A stretch of 64,000 bases of DNA from contig NZ_JBLXIK010000003.1 of NCBI RefSeq assembly GCF_048269565.1, positions 1 to 64,000 of the forward strand. The letters run 5' to 3'. The DNA comes from Maricaulis sp048269565. Its GTDB lineage: Bacteria; Pseudomonadota; Alphaproteobacteria; Caulobacterales; Maricaulaceae. The notes below the pieces were generated by a model, which saw only the letters and a program-made list of their open reading frames with translations, was not told where the DNA came from and did not search any database. A program made the translations under genes and the position numbers. Below, piece by piece: positions 35,120-42,386 of the stretch. The first letter of the stretch is position 1. Each line of letters starts with the position of its first letter.

Positions 35120-35129
35120 GGCGGGTTCC

Positions 35130-35156
35130 GTGTATGCGGTTACACACTATATACAC
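35130..35156. promoter_or_regulatory. Probable autoregulatory operator/promoter of the HicB-like gene
   Basis: AT-rich segment immediately upstream of the start at 35119. It has overlapping dyads: GTGTA-tgcggt-TACAC (35130-35145) and GTGTAT...ATACAC (35130-35135 with 35151-35156), with a TATA-like stretch between. Ribbon-helix-helix repressors usually bind such short inverted or direct repeats. Binding by the HicB-like protein is inferred only from position. Confidence 0.5.
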
Positions 35157-35189
35157 AAAAATGATCGCTCGCACCAGCGGCGGAGCTAT

Positions 35190-35317
35190 CCCTGAAACTC
35201 TTGCAAGCCGCCTGCCTGAGTGGATTTGCGCGGTCAAGGGCGGAGCCGCGCGCGGCCGCAAAGCGGCCCTTGACCGCGTAAATCCACTCAGGCCCGATCC
35301 CGGCAAGACTTTCAGGG
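35190..35317. repeat. 128-base near-perfect inverted repeat of a second family
   Basis: Inner arms of 27 bases (35215-35241 and 35266-35292) pair with one mismatch: CCTGAGTGGATTTGCGCGGT on the left against its complement on the right. Outer arms CCCTGAAACTCTTGC (35190-35204) and GCAAGACTTTCAGGG (35303-35317) pair with one mismatch, separated from the inner arms by 10 unpaired bases on each side. The loop (35242-35265) is itself GC-palindromic (GCCGCGCGCGGC). It has no open frame. It shares no sequence with repeat family A-D and lies between the HicB-like promoter and block B. Confidence 0.88.
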
Positions 35318-35378
35318 CAGGGTCCGGGCGCCGGGCAAGAGGAATGGGGCGTGTCGACGACAAGATAGTCCCCAACTT

Positions 35379-35538
35379 CCCTCTCCGTGAGGAGAGGGTG
35401 CCCGAAGGGCGGGTGAGGCGGGTTGGCGCTACATCGCAAGACTGGCACCACGCCGCCAATCGCCCACGGTGATCTTGCCCGCCTCATCCGCCCCGGATCA
35501 GGTCCGGGGCACCTTCTCCTCGCGGAGAAGGAAGGGCG
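35379..35538. repeat. Structured palindromic repeat, copy B1 (complete)
   Basis: A 160-base copy. Left end as in A2, core variant GGCACCACGCCGCCAATCGCCC, right hairpin CCCCGGATCAGGTCCGGGG. The right outer hairpin has CCTCGCGGAG instead of CCTCACGGAG: loop change only. A 30-base linker (35539-35568) joins it to B2. Confidence 0.9.
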
Positions 35539-35568
35539 CTGCGCTTTCCATGAATCGCGGTGAGCTTT

Positions 35569-35720
35569 CCCTCTCCGCGAGGAGAGGGTGCCCGAAGGGC
35601 GGGTGAGGCGGGCGATGGATACGCCTCAGGACTAGCCCGCTCCCGCCAATCGCCCACGGTGATTTTGCCCGCCTCATCCGGCACTCCGTGCCACCTTCTC
35701 CTCACGGAGAAGGAAGGGCG
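35569..35720. repeat. Structured palindromic repeat, copy B2 (complete)
   Basis: A 152-base copy. Left outer loop is CGCGAGG instead of CGTGAGG. The right inner hairpin is GGCACTCCGTGCC, a different sequence that still pairs fully. It ends 13 bases before the stop of the AEC transporter gene on the minus strand, so it may also form the 3' end of that transcript. The rest of the 35120-35733 spacer is the operator, the 128-base inverted repeat and B1. Confidence 0.9.
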
Positions 35721-35733
35721 TTGTGCCTGGCCT

Positions 35734-36642
35734 TCAGCCCAGCAGCCACAGCCAGAACGGAATGGTGATGAAGCAGAACAGCGTCGAGGCTGTGATGTCG
35801 CCGGCGGAATAGGGGGCGTCGCCGCCCATTTGCTGGGCGAGGACATAGGCCGAGCCGGCCCCGGGCGAGGACCCGGTCAGCAGCAGGATGGTCAGCGGTA
35901 TGCCGTCCAGGCCCATCGCCTTGCCGACACCGTAGAAGACCAGCGGGCCGATCATCAGTTTGAGGAAGACGGAGAGGGCGAGCAGGCGCGGGCGGGCGCG
36001 CAGGGTGGTGAAGTTGAGCCCGGCGCCGACCGAGAGCAGGATCAGCGGCAGCGCGGCCTGGCCCATCAGGGTGAGGGTGTCGATGAGTGCGGCGGGCACC
36101 GGCACATGCGCCAGATTGACGACGCCGCCGGCGACCGAGCCGAGAATCAGCGGGTTGGTGACGATGCGATAGAGGATGGAGCGCCAGTTGGGCGCCGCGC
36201 CTTCACCCCAGACCGCCAGGGCTGCGACGCATTCCATATTCACCAGCGGGATCGAGACCACCATCACCAGCGCAACGAGGATTTCGCCCTGGTCGCCGAA
36301 CAGCGCGATGCCGAGCGCCAGGATCAGCATCCCGTTCCAGCGGCACACCGCCTGGAAGACGCTGGTATAGGTCGGGTCCGGGATTTTCAGCGCCGGTTTC
36401 AGCGCCAGCATGATGGCAGCCATCGCCAGGAAGCCGAGAACGGCGGCGATCAGGAAAGGCCCGAGCGTGATCGAGGACAGGTCGGCGCGGGCAATGGCGG
36501 TGAACAGGAGCGCCGGCGACAGGCCGAGATAGGCCAGGCGCGAGACCGGGCCCCAGCTATTGTCCGGCAACAGGCCGGAGCGGCGCAGCAGCCAGCCGAT
36601 CGCGATGACACCGAAGATCGGAAAGAGGGCGTTGAGGATCAT
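35734..36642 (-). CDS. AEC (auxin efflux carrier) family transporter
   Basis: A 302-residue inner-membrane carrier with ten hydrophobic segments. N-terminal MILNALFPIFGVIAIGWLLRRSG and C-terminal LTGSSPGAGSAYVLAQQMGGDAPYSAGDITASTLFCFITIPFWLWLL are typical of the AEC family (YfdV/MdcF type), which exports or takes up organic anions. Family crossover motif region NWRSILYRIVTNPLILGSVAGGVVNL is present. It starts 2 bases after the ruvX stop, so it probably belongs to a ruvX-AEC transcript. Substrate unknown. Confidence 0.88.
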   Translation of the reverse strand: MILNALFPIFGVIAIGWLLRRSGLLPDNSWGPVSRLAYLGLSPALLFTAIARADLSSITLGPFLIAAVLGFLAMAAIMLALKPALKIPDPTYTSVFQAVCRWNGMLILALGIALFGDQGEILVALVMVVSIPLVNMECVAALAVWGEGAAPNWRSILYRIVTNPLILGSVAGGVVNLAHVPVPAALIDTLTLMGQAALPLILLSVGAGLNFTTLRARPRLLALSVFLKLMIGPLVFYGVGKAMGLDGIPLTILLLTGSSPGAGSAYVLAQQMGGDAPYSAGDITASTLFCFITIPFWLWLLG

Positions 36643-36644
36643 GG

Positions 36645-37094
36645 CTATAGATGCTCCAGCCGGTCGAGCACGCTGCGCAAGATGTTGGCGGCAGCATGGG
36701 CATCGATCACTTGCTTGCGGCGGTCACGGCGCATGCCGGCCGAGATCAGCGCCTCGGTCGCCTCGAAGGTGGAGAGGCGTTCGTCCTGGAAGAGGATCGG
36801 TATGTCGCGCAGGCCCAGCAGATTGCGCGCCAGCGCGCGTGAGGACTGGGCGCGGGCGCCTTCTGTGCCGTCCATATTGTAAGGCAGGCCAATCACCAGG
36901 CCGACGGCCTTGCGCTCGTCATAGAGCTGGAAGATTCGCGCCGCGTCGTGAGTGAATTTGGTGCGCGCGATGGTTTCCACGGGGGTGGCGAGACCGCGCG
37001 TGGCACCGCATGCGGCGACGCCAATCGTCTTGGAGCCCGGATCGAGCGCAAGGATCGGGCCTTGCGGCAGGTCGGAGAGATCAATCAGGGCCAT
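36645..37094 (-). CDS. ruvX: RuvX/YqgF family pre-16S rRNA nuclease / Holliday junction resolvase-like
   Basis: A 149-residue RNase H-fold protein. First catalytic Asp in ILALDPGSKTIGVAACG, then VGLVIGLPYNMDGTEGARAQSSR, the catalytic Glu in FQDERLSTFEATEAL, and the last Asp in VIDAHAAANILRSVLD. Members process the 16S rRNA 5' end in E. coli. Length is at the usual size. It is divergent from gatC with 99 bases between starts and precedes the AEC transporter. Confidence 0.92.
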   Translation of the reverse strand: MALIDLSDLPQGPILALDPGSKTIGVAACGATRGLATPVETIARTKFTHDAARIFQLYDERKAVGLVIGLPYNMDGTEGARAQSSRALARNLLGLRDIPILFQDERLSTFEATEALISAGMRRDRRKQVIDAHAAANILRSVLDRLEHL

Positions 37095-37193
37095 GGCGTC
37101 GAGATGCTCCCGGTGCGGTTTGCCGTCAAGCTTTCTTGCACCTGCGAAGGCGTATTGCTACTCAGGCTGCTTCGATTGTCCGGAGCTGATTTC

Positions 37194-37481
37194 ATGTCCG
37201 TCACCGCTGATGATGTGCGCCGCATTGCCCGGCTCGCACGCCTTGCCGAACCGAAAGACCGTATCGACACGCTGGTGGGCGAGTTGAACGGGATTCTCGA
37301 CTGGATCAAACAGCTCGACGAGGTCGATATCGAAGGCGTCGAGCCGATGACCACACCGGTCAAATTCCCGCTGCCGCAGCGCGAGGATGTCGTCAATGAT
37401 GGCGGGATTCGCGACAAGGTGCTGGCCAATGCGCCCAGCAGCGAAGACGGCTTTTTCGTTGTGCCCAAGAGCGTGGAATAG
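37194..37481 (+). CDS. gatC: Asp-tRNA(Asn)/Glu-tRNA(Gln) amidotransferase subunit C
   Basis: A 95-residue subunit: DDVRRIARLARLAEP, LNGILDWIKQLDEVDIEGVEPMTTPV and LREDVV-like PLPQREDVVNDG match GatC. It wraps the GatA-GatB interface and stabilises the complex, which amidates mis-charged Asp-tRNA(Asn) or Glu-tRNA(Gln). The ATG at 37194 lies within a longer open frame whose upstream part is not GatC-like. gatA follows after 6 bases. Confidence 0.93.
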   Translation: MSVTADDVRRIARLARLAEPKDRIDTLVGELNGILDWIKQLDEVDIEGVEPMTTPVKFPLPQREDVVNDGGIRDKVLANAPSSEDGFFVVPKSVE

Positions 37482-37487
37482 AGCGAT

Positions 37488-38960
37488 ATGAGCGATCTCC
37501 TCAAACTCTCACTTGCCGATGTCACCGCCAAGCTGCGGGCCCGCGAGGTTTCCGCGACCGAGCTGGCCACCGAAGCACTCGCCGCCTGTCAGTCGGCCCA
37601 GGGCGCGCTGAATGCGTTCACGGCCTTCGATGAAGCCAAGACGATGGCGATGGCGAAAGCCTCCGACGAGCGCCTGGCGCGCGGTGAGGGCGGTCTGCTG
37701 GAAGGCGCGCCGCTGGCGATCAAGGATCTGTTCGCGGTCGAGGGCGTCTCGACCACGGCCTCCTCGAATATCCTCAAGGGTTTCAAACCGCCTTACGAAT
37801 CCACCGTGACCCAGTCCTGGTGGGATAATGGCGGCGTCTTCCTGTGCAAGACCTCGATGGACGAGTTCGCGATGGGCTCATCGAACGAGACCTCCAATAC
37901 CGGTCCGGTCAATAATCCCTGGAAGGGCGCGAAGGGCGAGACCCTGACCCCGGGCGGCTCCTCGGGCGGTTCGGCCACGGCTGTGGCGGCAGACCTCTGT
38001 TTTGGCGCGACCGGCACCGATACCGGCGGCTCGATCCGTCAGCCGGCCGCGTTTACGGGAACTGTCGGCGTGAAGGGCACGTATGGTCGCACCTCGCGCT
38101 GGGGCGCGATTGCCTTTGCCTCCTCGCTCGATCATCCCGGCCCGTTCGCCAAGACGGTCAAGGATGGCGCCATGCTGCTGCAGGCGATGTCGGGCCATGA
38201 TCCCAAGGATTCGACCTCCCTGCCCAATGACGTGCCCGATTTCGTCGCCGCCTGCGGCCGTTCCGTGAAGGGGCTGCGCATTGGCGTGCCGAAGGAATAC
38301 CGCGTCGACGGCATGCCGGACGAGATCGAGAAGGCCTGGCAGCAGGGCATTGAATGGCTGAAGGCCGCCGGCTGCGAGATCGTCGACATCTCCCTGCCGC
38401 ACACCAAATACGCCCTGCCGGCCTATTACATCGTCGCGCCGGCGGAAGCCTCGTCCAATCTCGCGCGCTATGACGGCATGCGCTATGGCCATCGCGTCGA
38501 GGGCAAGGACCTGACCGAGACCTATGAGAAGACCCGCGCGGCCGGTTTCGGCGCCGAGGTCCAGCGCCGCATCATGATCGGCACCTATGTGCTCTCGGCC
38601 GGTTATTATGACGCCTATTATCTGCGCGCCCTGAAAGTGCGTACGCGCATCCTGCAGGATTTCGACGAAGCCTTCCAGCTCGTCGATGCCATCCTGACGC
38701 CATCGGCGCCGTCGGCGGCTTTCGCGCTGGGGTCGAAGTCGAATGATCCGATCGCGATGTATCTCAATGACGTCTTCACCGTGACCGCCAATCTCGCCGG
38801 TGTGCCCGCCATGTCGGTGCCCGCCGGGCTCGACAAGGATGGCCTGCCGCTGGGGCTGCAGATCATCACCAAGGCGCTCGACGAGGAGACGATGTTCACC
38901 GTCGGTGCGGCGCTCGAGGATGCGGCGGGTTTCACTGCCAAGCCGGCGAAATGGTGGTAG
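37488..38960 (+). CDS. gatA: Asp-tRNA(Asn)/Glu-tRNA(Gln) amidotransferase subunit A
   Basis: A 490-residue amidase-signature enzyme that releases ammonia from glutamine. The Ser-cisSer-Lys triad is readable: Lys in APLAIKDLFAVEG, the two Ser in GGSSGGSATAVAADLCFGATGTDTGGSIRQPA. The C-terminal part has GLQIITKALDEETMFTVGAALE. Length and motifs are complete. It is followed 4 bases later by a small membrane-protein gene instead of gatB. Confidence 0.95.
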   Translation: MSDLLKLSLADVTAKLRAREVSATELATEALAACQSAQGALNAFTAFDEAKTMAMAKASDERLARGEGGLLEGAPLAIKDLFAVEGVSTTASSNILKGFKPPYESTVTQSWWDNGGVFLCKTSMDEFAMGSSNETSNTGPVNNPWKGAKGETLTPGGSSGGSATAVAADLCFGATGTDTGGSIRQPAAFTGTVGVKGTYGRTSRWGAIAFASSLDHPGPFAKTVKDGAMLLQAMSGHDPKDSTSLPNDVPDFVAACGRSVKGLRIGVPKEYRVDGMPDEIEKAWQQGIEWLKAAGCEIVDISLPHTKYALPAYYIVAPAEASSNLARYDGMRYGHRVEGKDLTETYEKTRAAGFGAEVQRRIMIGTYVLSAGYYDAYYLRALKVRTRILQDFDEAFQLVDAILTPSAPSAAFALGSKSNDPIAMYLNDVFTVTANLAGVPAMSVPAGLDKDGLPLGLQIITKALDEETMFTVGAALEDAAGFTAKPAKWW

Positions 38961-38964
38961 GGCG

Positions 38965-39228
38965 ATGAGCGAGGAGACGCCTGGCGAAACACCGGCTCCG
39001 AAGTCCAAGAGCATCATGGACCGGGTCATGCTCGGCGTGATCGCTCTGATGTGTCTGCTGTTCGGCCTGCCGATGATCTATTCCTCCGGCACGGTGATCG
39101 GGGCGATGTTTGCCGGGGCAATGCCGAGCCTGTGGGCGCTGGCATTGATGCCGATCGCGCTGGCGCTGCTCTATGCCGGTGTCCGCCTGGCGATTGCCGC
39201 CGTCATGCCGGCCAAGCGCGCGTCATGA
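38965..39228 (+). CDS. Hypothetical small membrane protein, 87 aa, within the gat cluster
   Basis: MSEETPGETPAPKSKSIMDR is a polar N-terminus, followed by two hydrophobic helices (VMLGVIALMCLLFGLPMIY and LWALALMPIALALLYAGVRLAIAAVM). It starts 4 bases after gatA stops and overlaps the next gene by ATGA (39225-39228), so it is translated as part of the gat transcript. I recognise no family. Confidence 0.72.
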   Translation: MSEETPGETPAPKSKSIMDRVMLGVIALMCLLFGLPMIYSSGTVIGAMFAGAMPSLWALALMPIALALLYAGVRLAIAAVMPAKRAS

Positions 39229-39503
39229 GCACCGCGCCGGCGCCTGCTGCGGTCAAGCTGATCCGCCCGGCGATCTATGCCGGCGTGCTGATCTGCCTGA
39301 TTGGCGCCGCGCTGGTGTCCGGCAAGCTGGATCTCGGCCTGCCGCTGGTCGCCGAGATCATCGGGCTGGCGACCGGTGTCGCGATCCTGGTGTTCGGCCT
39401 GCTGGCCTCGCTGTCCTGGCGCAGCGTGCAGGCGGCGATGGCGAATGAGGCGGCCGGGGTGGCTCCGCTGCCCCATGATGATGAAGACGATGAGGACGAC
39501 TAG
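39225..39503 (+). CDS. Hypothetical small membrane protein, 92 aa, with acidic tail
   Basis: Two hydrophobic helices (LIRPAIYAGVLICLIGAALVSG and LVAEIIGLATGVAILVFGLLASL) and an acidic end (HDDEDDEDD). The start overlaps the preceding stop by four bases. 81 bases separate it from gatB. It has no recognised family. With the preceding gene it forms a pair of small two-helix proteins inserted between gatA and gatB. Confidence 0.72.
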   Translation: MSTAPAPAAVKLIRPAIYAGVLICLIGAALVSGKLDLGLPLVAEIIGLATGVAILVFGLLASLSWRSVQAAMANEAAGVAPLPHDDEDDEDD

Positions 39504-39584
39504 TTCGTCTGGACTTGGGACTGTGGGCGATAATCCGGATGGCGCCGAGGCGCATCCGCGAAGGCTTGGAAGAGTGAGACCGAC

Positions 39585-41078
39585 ATGAGTGAACACACCT
39601 ATCGCATCACCGGTTCCACCGGCGAGTGGGAAGTCGTGATGGGGCTTGAAGTGCATGCCCAGGTCGTTTCCAACTCGAAACTGTTCTCCGGCGCCTCGAC
39701 CGCTTTCGGGGCCGAGCCGAATACCCAGGTCTCACTGGTCGATGCGGCGATGCCGGGCATGTTGCCGGTGATCAATCACGCCATTGTCGAACAGGCGGTG
39801 AAGACCGGGCTTGGGCTCAATGCCGAGATCCATCTCTTCTCGCGCTTTGACCGCAAGAATTACTTCTACCCCGATCTGCCGCAGGGCTATCAGATCTCGC
39901 AATTCCAGTTCCCCATCGTCGGTGAGGGCGTGCTCGATTGCGAACGCGATGATGGTTCGCGCTTTGCGGTCGGGATCGAGCGCCTGCACCTGGAACAGGA
40001 TGCCGGCAAGTCGATCCATGATCTCGACCCCAATTCCACCTATGTCGATCTCAACCGCTCCGGCGTGGCGCTGATGGAGATCGTCTCCAAGCCGCATATC
40101 CGCTCGCCCGAAGAGGCCTCGGCCTATGTCTCCAAACTGCGCTCCATCCTGCGCTATCTCGGCACATGTGGCGGCGATATGGAAAAGGGCCAGCTGCGCG
40201 CCGACGTCAATGTCTCGGTCTGCCGTCCCGGCGGCTATGAGAAATTCCGCGAGACCGATGATTTCAGCCATCTCGGCACGCGCTGCGAGATCAAGAACGT
40301 CAATTCCCTGCGCTTCATCCGCCAGGCGATCGAATTCGAGGCCCAGCGCCAGGTCGATCTGATCGAGGATGGCGGCACGGTGCAGCAGCAAACGCGCCTG
40401 TTCGACAGCGTCACCGGCGAGACCCGCTCGATGCGCTCGAAGGAAGAAGCGCATGATTACCGCTATTTCCCTGATCCCGACCTGCTGCCGCTGGAGCTGA
40501 AGCAGGACTGGGTCGACGAGATCCGCGCCAATCTGCCCGAATTGCCCGATGAGAAGCGTCACCGCCTGGTGAAAGATCTCGGCCTGTCCGATTACGACGC
40601 CTCCGTCCTCGTCTCCGACAAGGACCGCGCCGATTATTTCGAGGCCGTCGCCGCCGGCCGCGATGCCAAGCTGGCATCAAGCTGGGTCAATAACGAGCTG
40701 TTCGGCCGCCTCAACAAGGAAGGCCTCGCCATCACCGAGAGCCCGGTCTCCGCCGAGCAATTGGGCAAGCTGATCAGCCTGATCTCCGACGGCACCATCT
40801 CCGGCAAGATCGCCAAGGATGTGTTCGAGATCGTCTGGGACGAAGGCGGTGATCCGGCCGAGATCGTCGAGGCGCGTGGCATGAAACAGGTCACCGATAC
40901 CGGCGCCATCGAAGCCGTCATCGACCAGCTCATCGCCGACAATCCCGACCAGGCCGCCCAGGTCAAGGAAAAGCCCAAAACGATGGGCTGGTTCGTCGGC
41001 CAGGTGATGAAGGCGATGCAGGGCAAGGCCAACCCGCAAGCGGTGAACGAGATCCTGGCGAAGAAGTTGCTGGGGTAG
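39585..41078 (+). CDS. gatB: Asp-tRNA(Asn)/Glu-tRNA(Gln) amidotransferase subunit B
   Basis: A 497-residue subunit binding the tRNA and activating the acyl group. N-terminal WEVVMGLEVHAQVVSNSKLFSGAS, NYFYPDLPQGYQISQFQFPI, LRADVNVSVCRPG and IKNVNSLRFIRQAIEFEAQRQ are conserved. The YqeY-like tail domain has WVNNELFGRLNKEG, KMSG-like ISGKIAKDVFE and KTMGWFVGQVMKAMQGKANP. Its presence together with gatC and gatA means the organism makes Asn- or Gln-tRNA indirectly. The end is followed by small-gene/repeat DNA. Confidence 0.95.
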   Translation: MSEHTYRITGSTGEWEVVMGLEVHAQVVSNSKLFSGASTAFGAEPNTQVSLVDAAMPGMLPVINHAIVEQAVKTGLGLNAEIHLFSRFDRKNYFYPDLPQGYQISQFQFPIVGEGVLDCERDDGSRFAVGIERLHLEQDAGKSIHDLDPNSTYVDLNRSGVALMEIVSKPHIRSPEEASAYVSKLRSILRYLGTCGGDMEKGQLRADVNVSVCRPGGYEKFRETDDFSHLGTRCEIKNVNSLRFIRQAIEFEAQRQVDLIEDGGTVQQQTRLFDSVTGETRSMRSKEEAHDYRYFPDPDLLPLELKQDWVDEIRANLPELPDEKRHRLVKDLGLSDYDASVLVSDKDRADYFEAVAAGRDAKLASSWVNNELFGRLNKEGLAITESPVSAEQLGKLISLISDGTISGKIAKDVFEIVWDEGGDPAEIVEARGMKQVTDTGAIEAVIDQLIADNPDQAAQVKEKPKTMGWFVGQVMKAMQGKANPQAVNEILAKKLLG

Positions 41079-41148
41079 AGGCCGTGTTCTCGCAACTCTC
41101 CTTCTCCTCTGGCAGCTGGACGTTCAAGACCCGCCACAGACGAACCAG

Positions 41149-41397
41149 ATGTTGAACAACTGTCACCCTGAATTCGTTCGGGTCGACGCGGAGAGCAATG
41201 TTGTAATTTGGTCGGACGATGGAGGCTGGCTTCCGATAGGCTCCTCGGAGCTCGCGGTAGAGTTGACTGAGCGCGGGGCGTGTGGCGCGCTGATCGAGGC
41301 TTCGGATCAGTCCCGGTTGGGAGTTGTTCTCGATGTATATGAAGCCGCCAGTTCGACGAGCGAAGATTTTATCGTGAGTCTTCATCGGCAGGATTGA
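41149..41397 (+). CDS. Hypothetical small protein, 82 aa, atypical composition
   Basis: An ATG-started frame giving MLNNCHPEFVRVDAESNVVIWSDDGGWLPIGSSELAVELTERG and ending VYEAASSTSEDFIVSLHRQD. The peptide has a normal, protein-like residue mix, unlike the Arg/Pro-rich shadow frames, but codon third positions are richer in A/T than in the neighbours (for example AAT GTT GTA ATT). No ribosome site stands out. An overlapping minus frame looks less natural. It lies between gatB and repeat C1 and may have been brought in with the repeats. Coding status is uncertain. Confidence 0.4.
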   Translation: MLNNCHPEFVRVDAESNVVIWSDDGGWLPIGSSELAVELTERGACGALIEASDQSRLGVVLDVYEAASSTSEDFIVSLHRQD

Positions 41398-41415
41398 CCT
41401 TGGCTGAGTCTGATC

Positions 41416-41502
41416 GGCACCACGCCGCCAATCGCCCACGATGATTTTGCCCGCCTCATCCGGCGCTTCGCGCCACCTTCTCCTCACGGAGAAGGAAGGG
41501 CG
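41416..41502. repeat. Structured palindromic repeat, half copy C1 (right half only)
   Basis: Starts abruptly at GGCACCACGCCGCCAATCGC, the centre of the repeat, and continues to the right outer hairpin. The left half with CTCTCC is missing. The inner right hairpin is GGCGCTTCGCGCC. It is followed by the usual 30-base linker and then the complete C2. Confidence 0.88.
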
Positions 41503-41533
41503 TTGCGCTTTCCATGAAACGGCTGTGAGCCTT

Positions 41534-41686
41534 CCCTCTCCGCGAGGAGAGGGTGCCCGGCAGGGCGGGTGAGGCGGGCAATGGGCACGCCTCAGAACCG
41601 GCACCACGCCGCCAATCGCCCACGATGATTTTGCCCGCCTCATCCGGCGCTTCGCGCCACCTTCTCCTCACGGAGAAGGAAGGGCG
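41534..41686. repeat. Structured palindromic repeat, copy C2 (complete)
   Basis: A 153-base copy. Left inner hairpin GCCCGGCAGGGC, right inner hairpin GGCGCTTCGCGCC identical to that of C1. The outer right end is 90 bases before the DUF559 start. Spacer 41398-41776 is thus C1, the linker, C2 and the promoter region of the DUF559 gene. Confidence 0.9.
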
Positions 41687-41694
41687 TTGCGGTC

Positions 41695-41725
41695 TTGATC
41701 ATTACACGCACTGCGAGTATATTAT
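41695..41725 (+). promoter_or_regulatory. Candidate sigma-70-type promoter of the DUF559 gene
   Basis: TTGATC (41695-41700) and TATATT (41718-41723) are separated by 17 bases, in an AT-rich patch between repeat C2 and the gene. About 50 bases then lead to the ATG at 41777. The boxes differ by two and one positions from TTGACA and TATAAT. Its placement just outside the repeat gives the gene its own promoter. Confidence 0.5.
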
Positions 41726-41776
41726 GTATCCGCTCGCCATGAGAGGGGAGCGCCGCGAACTGCGGGAGACTCCATC

Positions 41777-42163
41777 ATGCCGAAACAGCACTACCCGCTC
41801 AAAAACCAGCATCTCGCGCGTGCCCTGCGCCGCGAACAAACGCCCGCTGAAGCGCGGCTCTGGTCGCGTTTGCGCAATGGCAATCTGATGGGCATCAAAT
41901 TCCGACGCCAGGTGCCGGTCGGGCCTTACATCGCTGATTTCCTGTCACGGCAGGCGCGGCTGGTGGTCGAGGCGGATGGTGGCCAGCATGGCGAGCAGGA
42001 GGCTTATGATGCGACACGGACCCGGTTTCTCGAATTTCGCGGCTATCGGGTCTTGCGGTTCTGGAATCATTACATTCTGACCGATATCGATGCGGTCATG
42101 GAGGCGATTGGCGAAGCGGCACATTGGGGCGTCCACGAGAAAAACCCCGATACCCGCCGATAG
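41777..42163 (+). CDS. DUF559 endonuclease-fold protein bracketed by repeats
   Basis: A 128-residue protein of the DUF559 family (Vsr/PD-(D/E)xK-like restriction endonuclease fold). Motifs: RREQTPAEARLWSRLRN, GIKFRRQVPVGPYIADFL, the active-site-like RLVVEADGGQH, and FLEFRGYRVLRFWNHYIL. The Asp in YIADF and the E-A-D-G-G-x-H run match conserved family residues expected to bind metal. It lies between repeat C2 (ending 90 bases upstream) and D1 (starting 7 bases after the stop). Family members are common in Alphaproteobacteria and no function is established that I know of. Possible roles are nicking at mismatches or handling of the flanking palindromes; both are inference. Confidence 0.9.
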   Translation: MPKQHYPLKNQHLARALRREQTPAEARLWSRLRNGNLMGIKFRRQVPVGPYIADFLSRQARLVVEADGGQHGEQEAYDATRTRFLEFRGYRVLRFWNHYILTDIDAVMEAIGEAAHWGVHEKNPDTRR

Positions 42164-42169
42164 CGACGT

Positions 42170-42356
42170 CCCTCTCCGTGAGGAGAGGGTGCCCTCCGGA
42201 TCCAGCCTTCAGCCGGTCCGGGGCAGGCTCCGGGTGGGTGAGGCGGGTGATGGACACGGTTCAGGACTGGCACCGCCCCCGCCAATCGCCCACGGTGGTT
42301 TTGCCCGCCTCATCCGGCACTCCGTGCCACCTTCTCCTCACGGAGAAGGAAGGGCG
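42170..42356. repeat. Structured palindromic repeat, copy D1 (complete, expanded)
   Basis: A 187-base copy, the longest. It begins 6 bases after the DUF559 stop codon. The left inner hairpin is replaced by a larger palindromic segment around CCGGATCC...GGTCCGGGGC (42194-42235). The rest is standard, with right inner hairpin GGCACTCCGTGCC. It probably also serves as the 3' structure of the DUF559 mRNA. Confidence 0.88.
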
Positions 42357-42386
42357 TTGCGCTCTCCATGAATCGCGGTGAGCCTT

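Noticed and set aside
34332..35720. CRISPR array at the repeat blocks
   Set aside because: The repeats are 150-190 bases, internally palindromic, unevenly spaced, and separated by a conserved linker rather than unique spacers. No cas genes are present.
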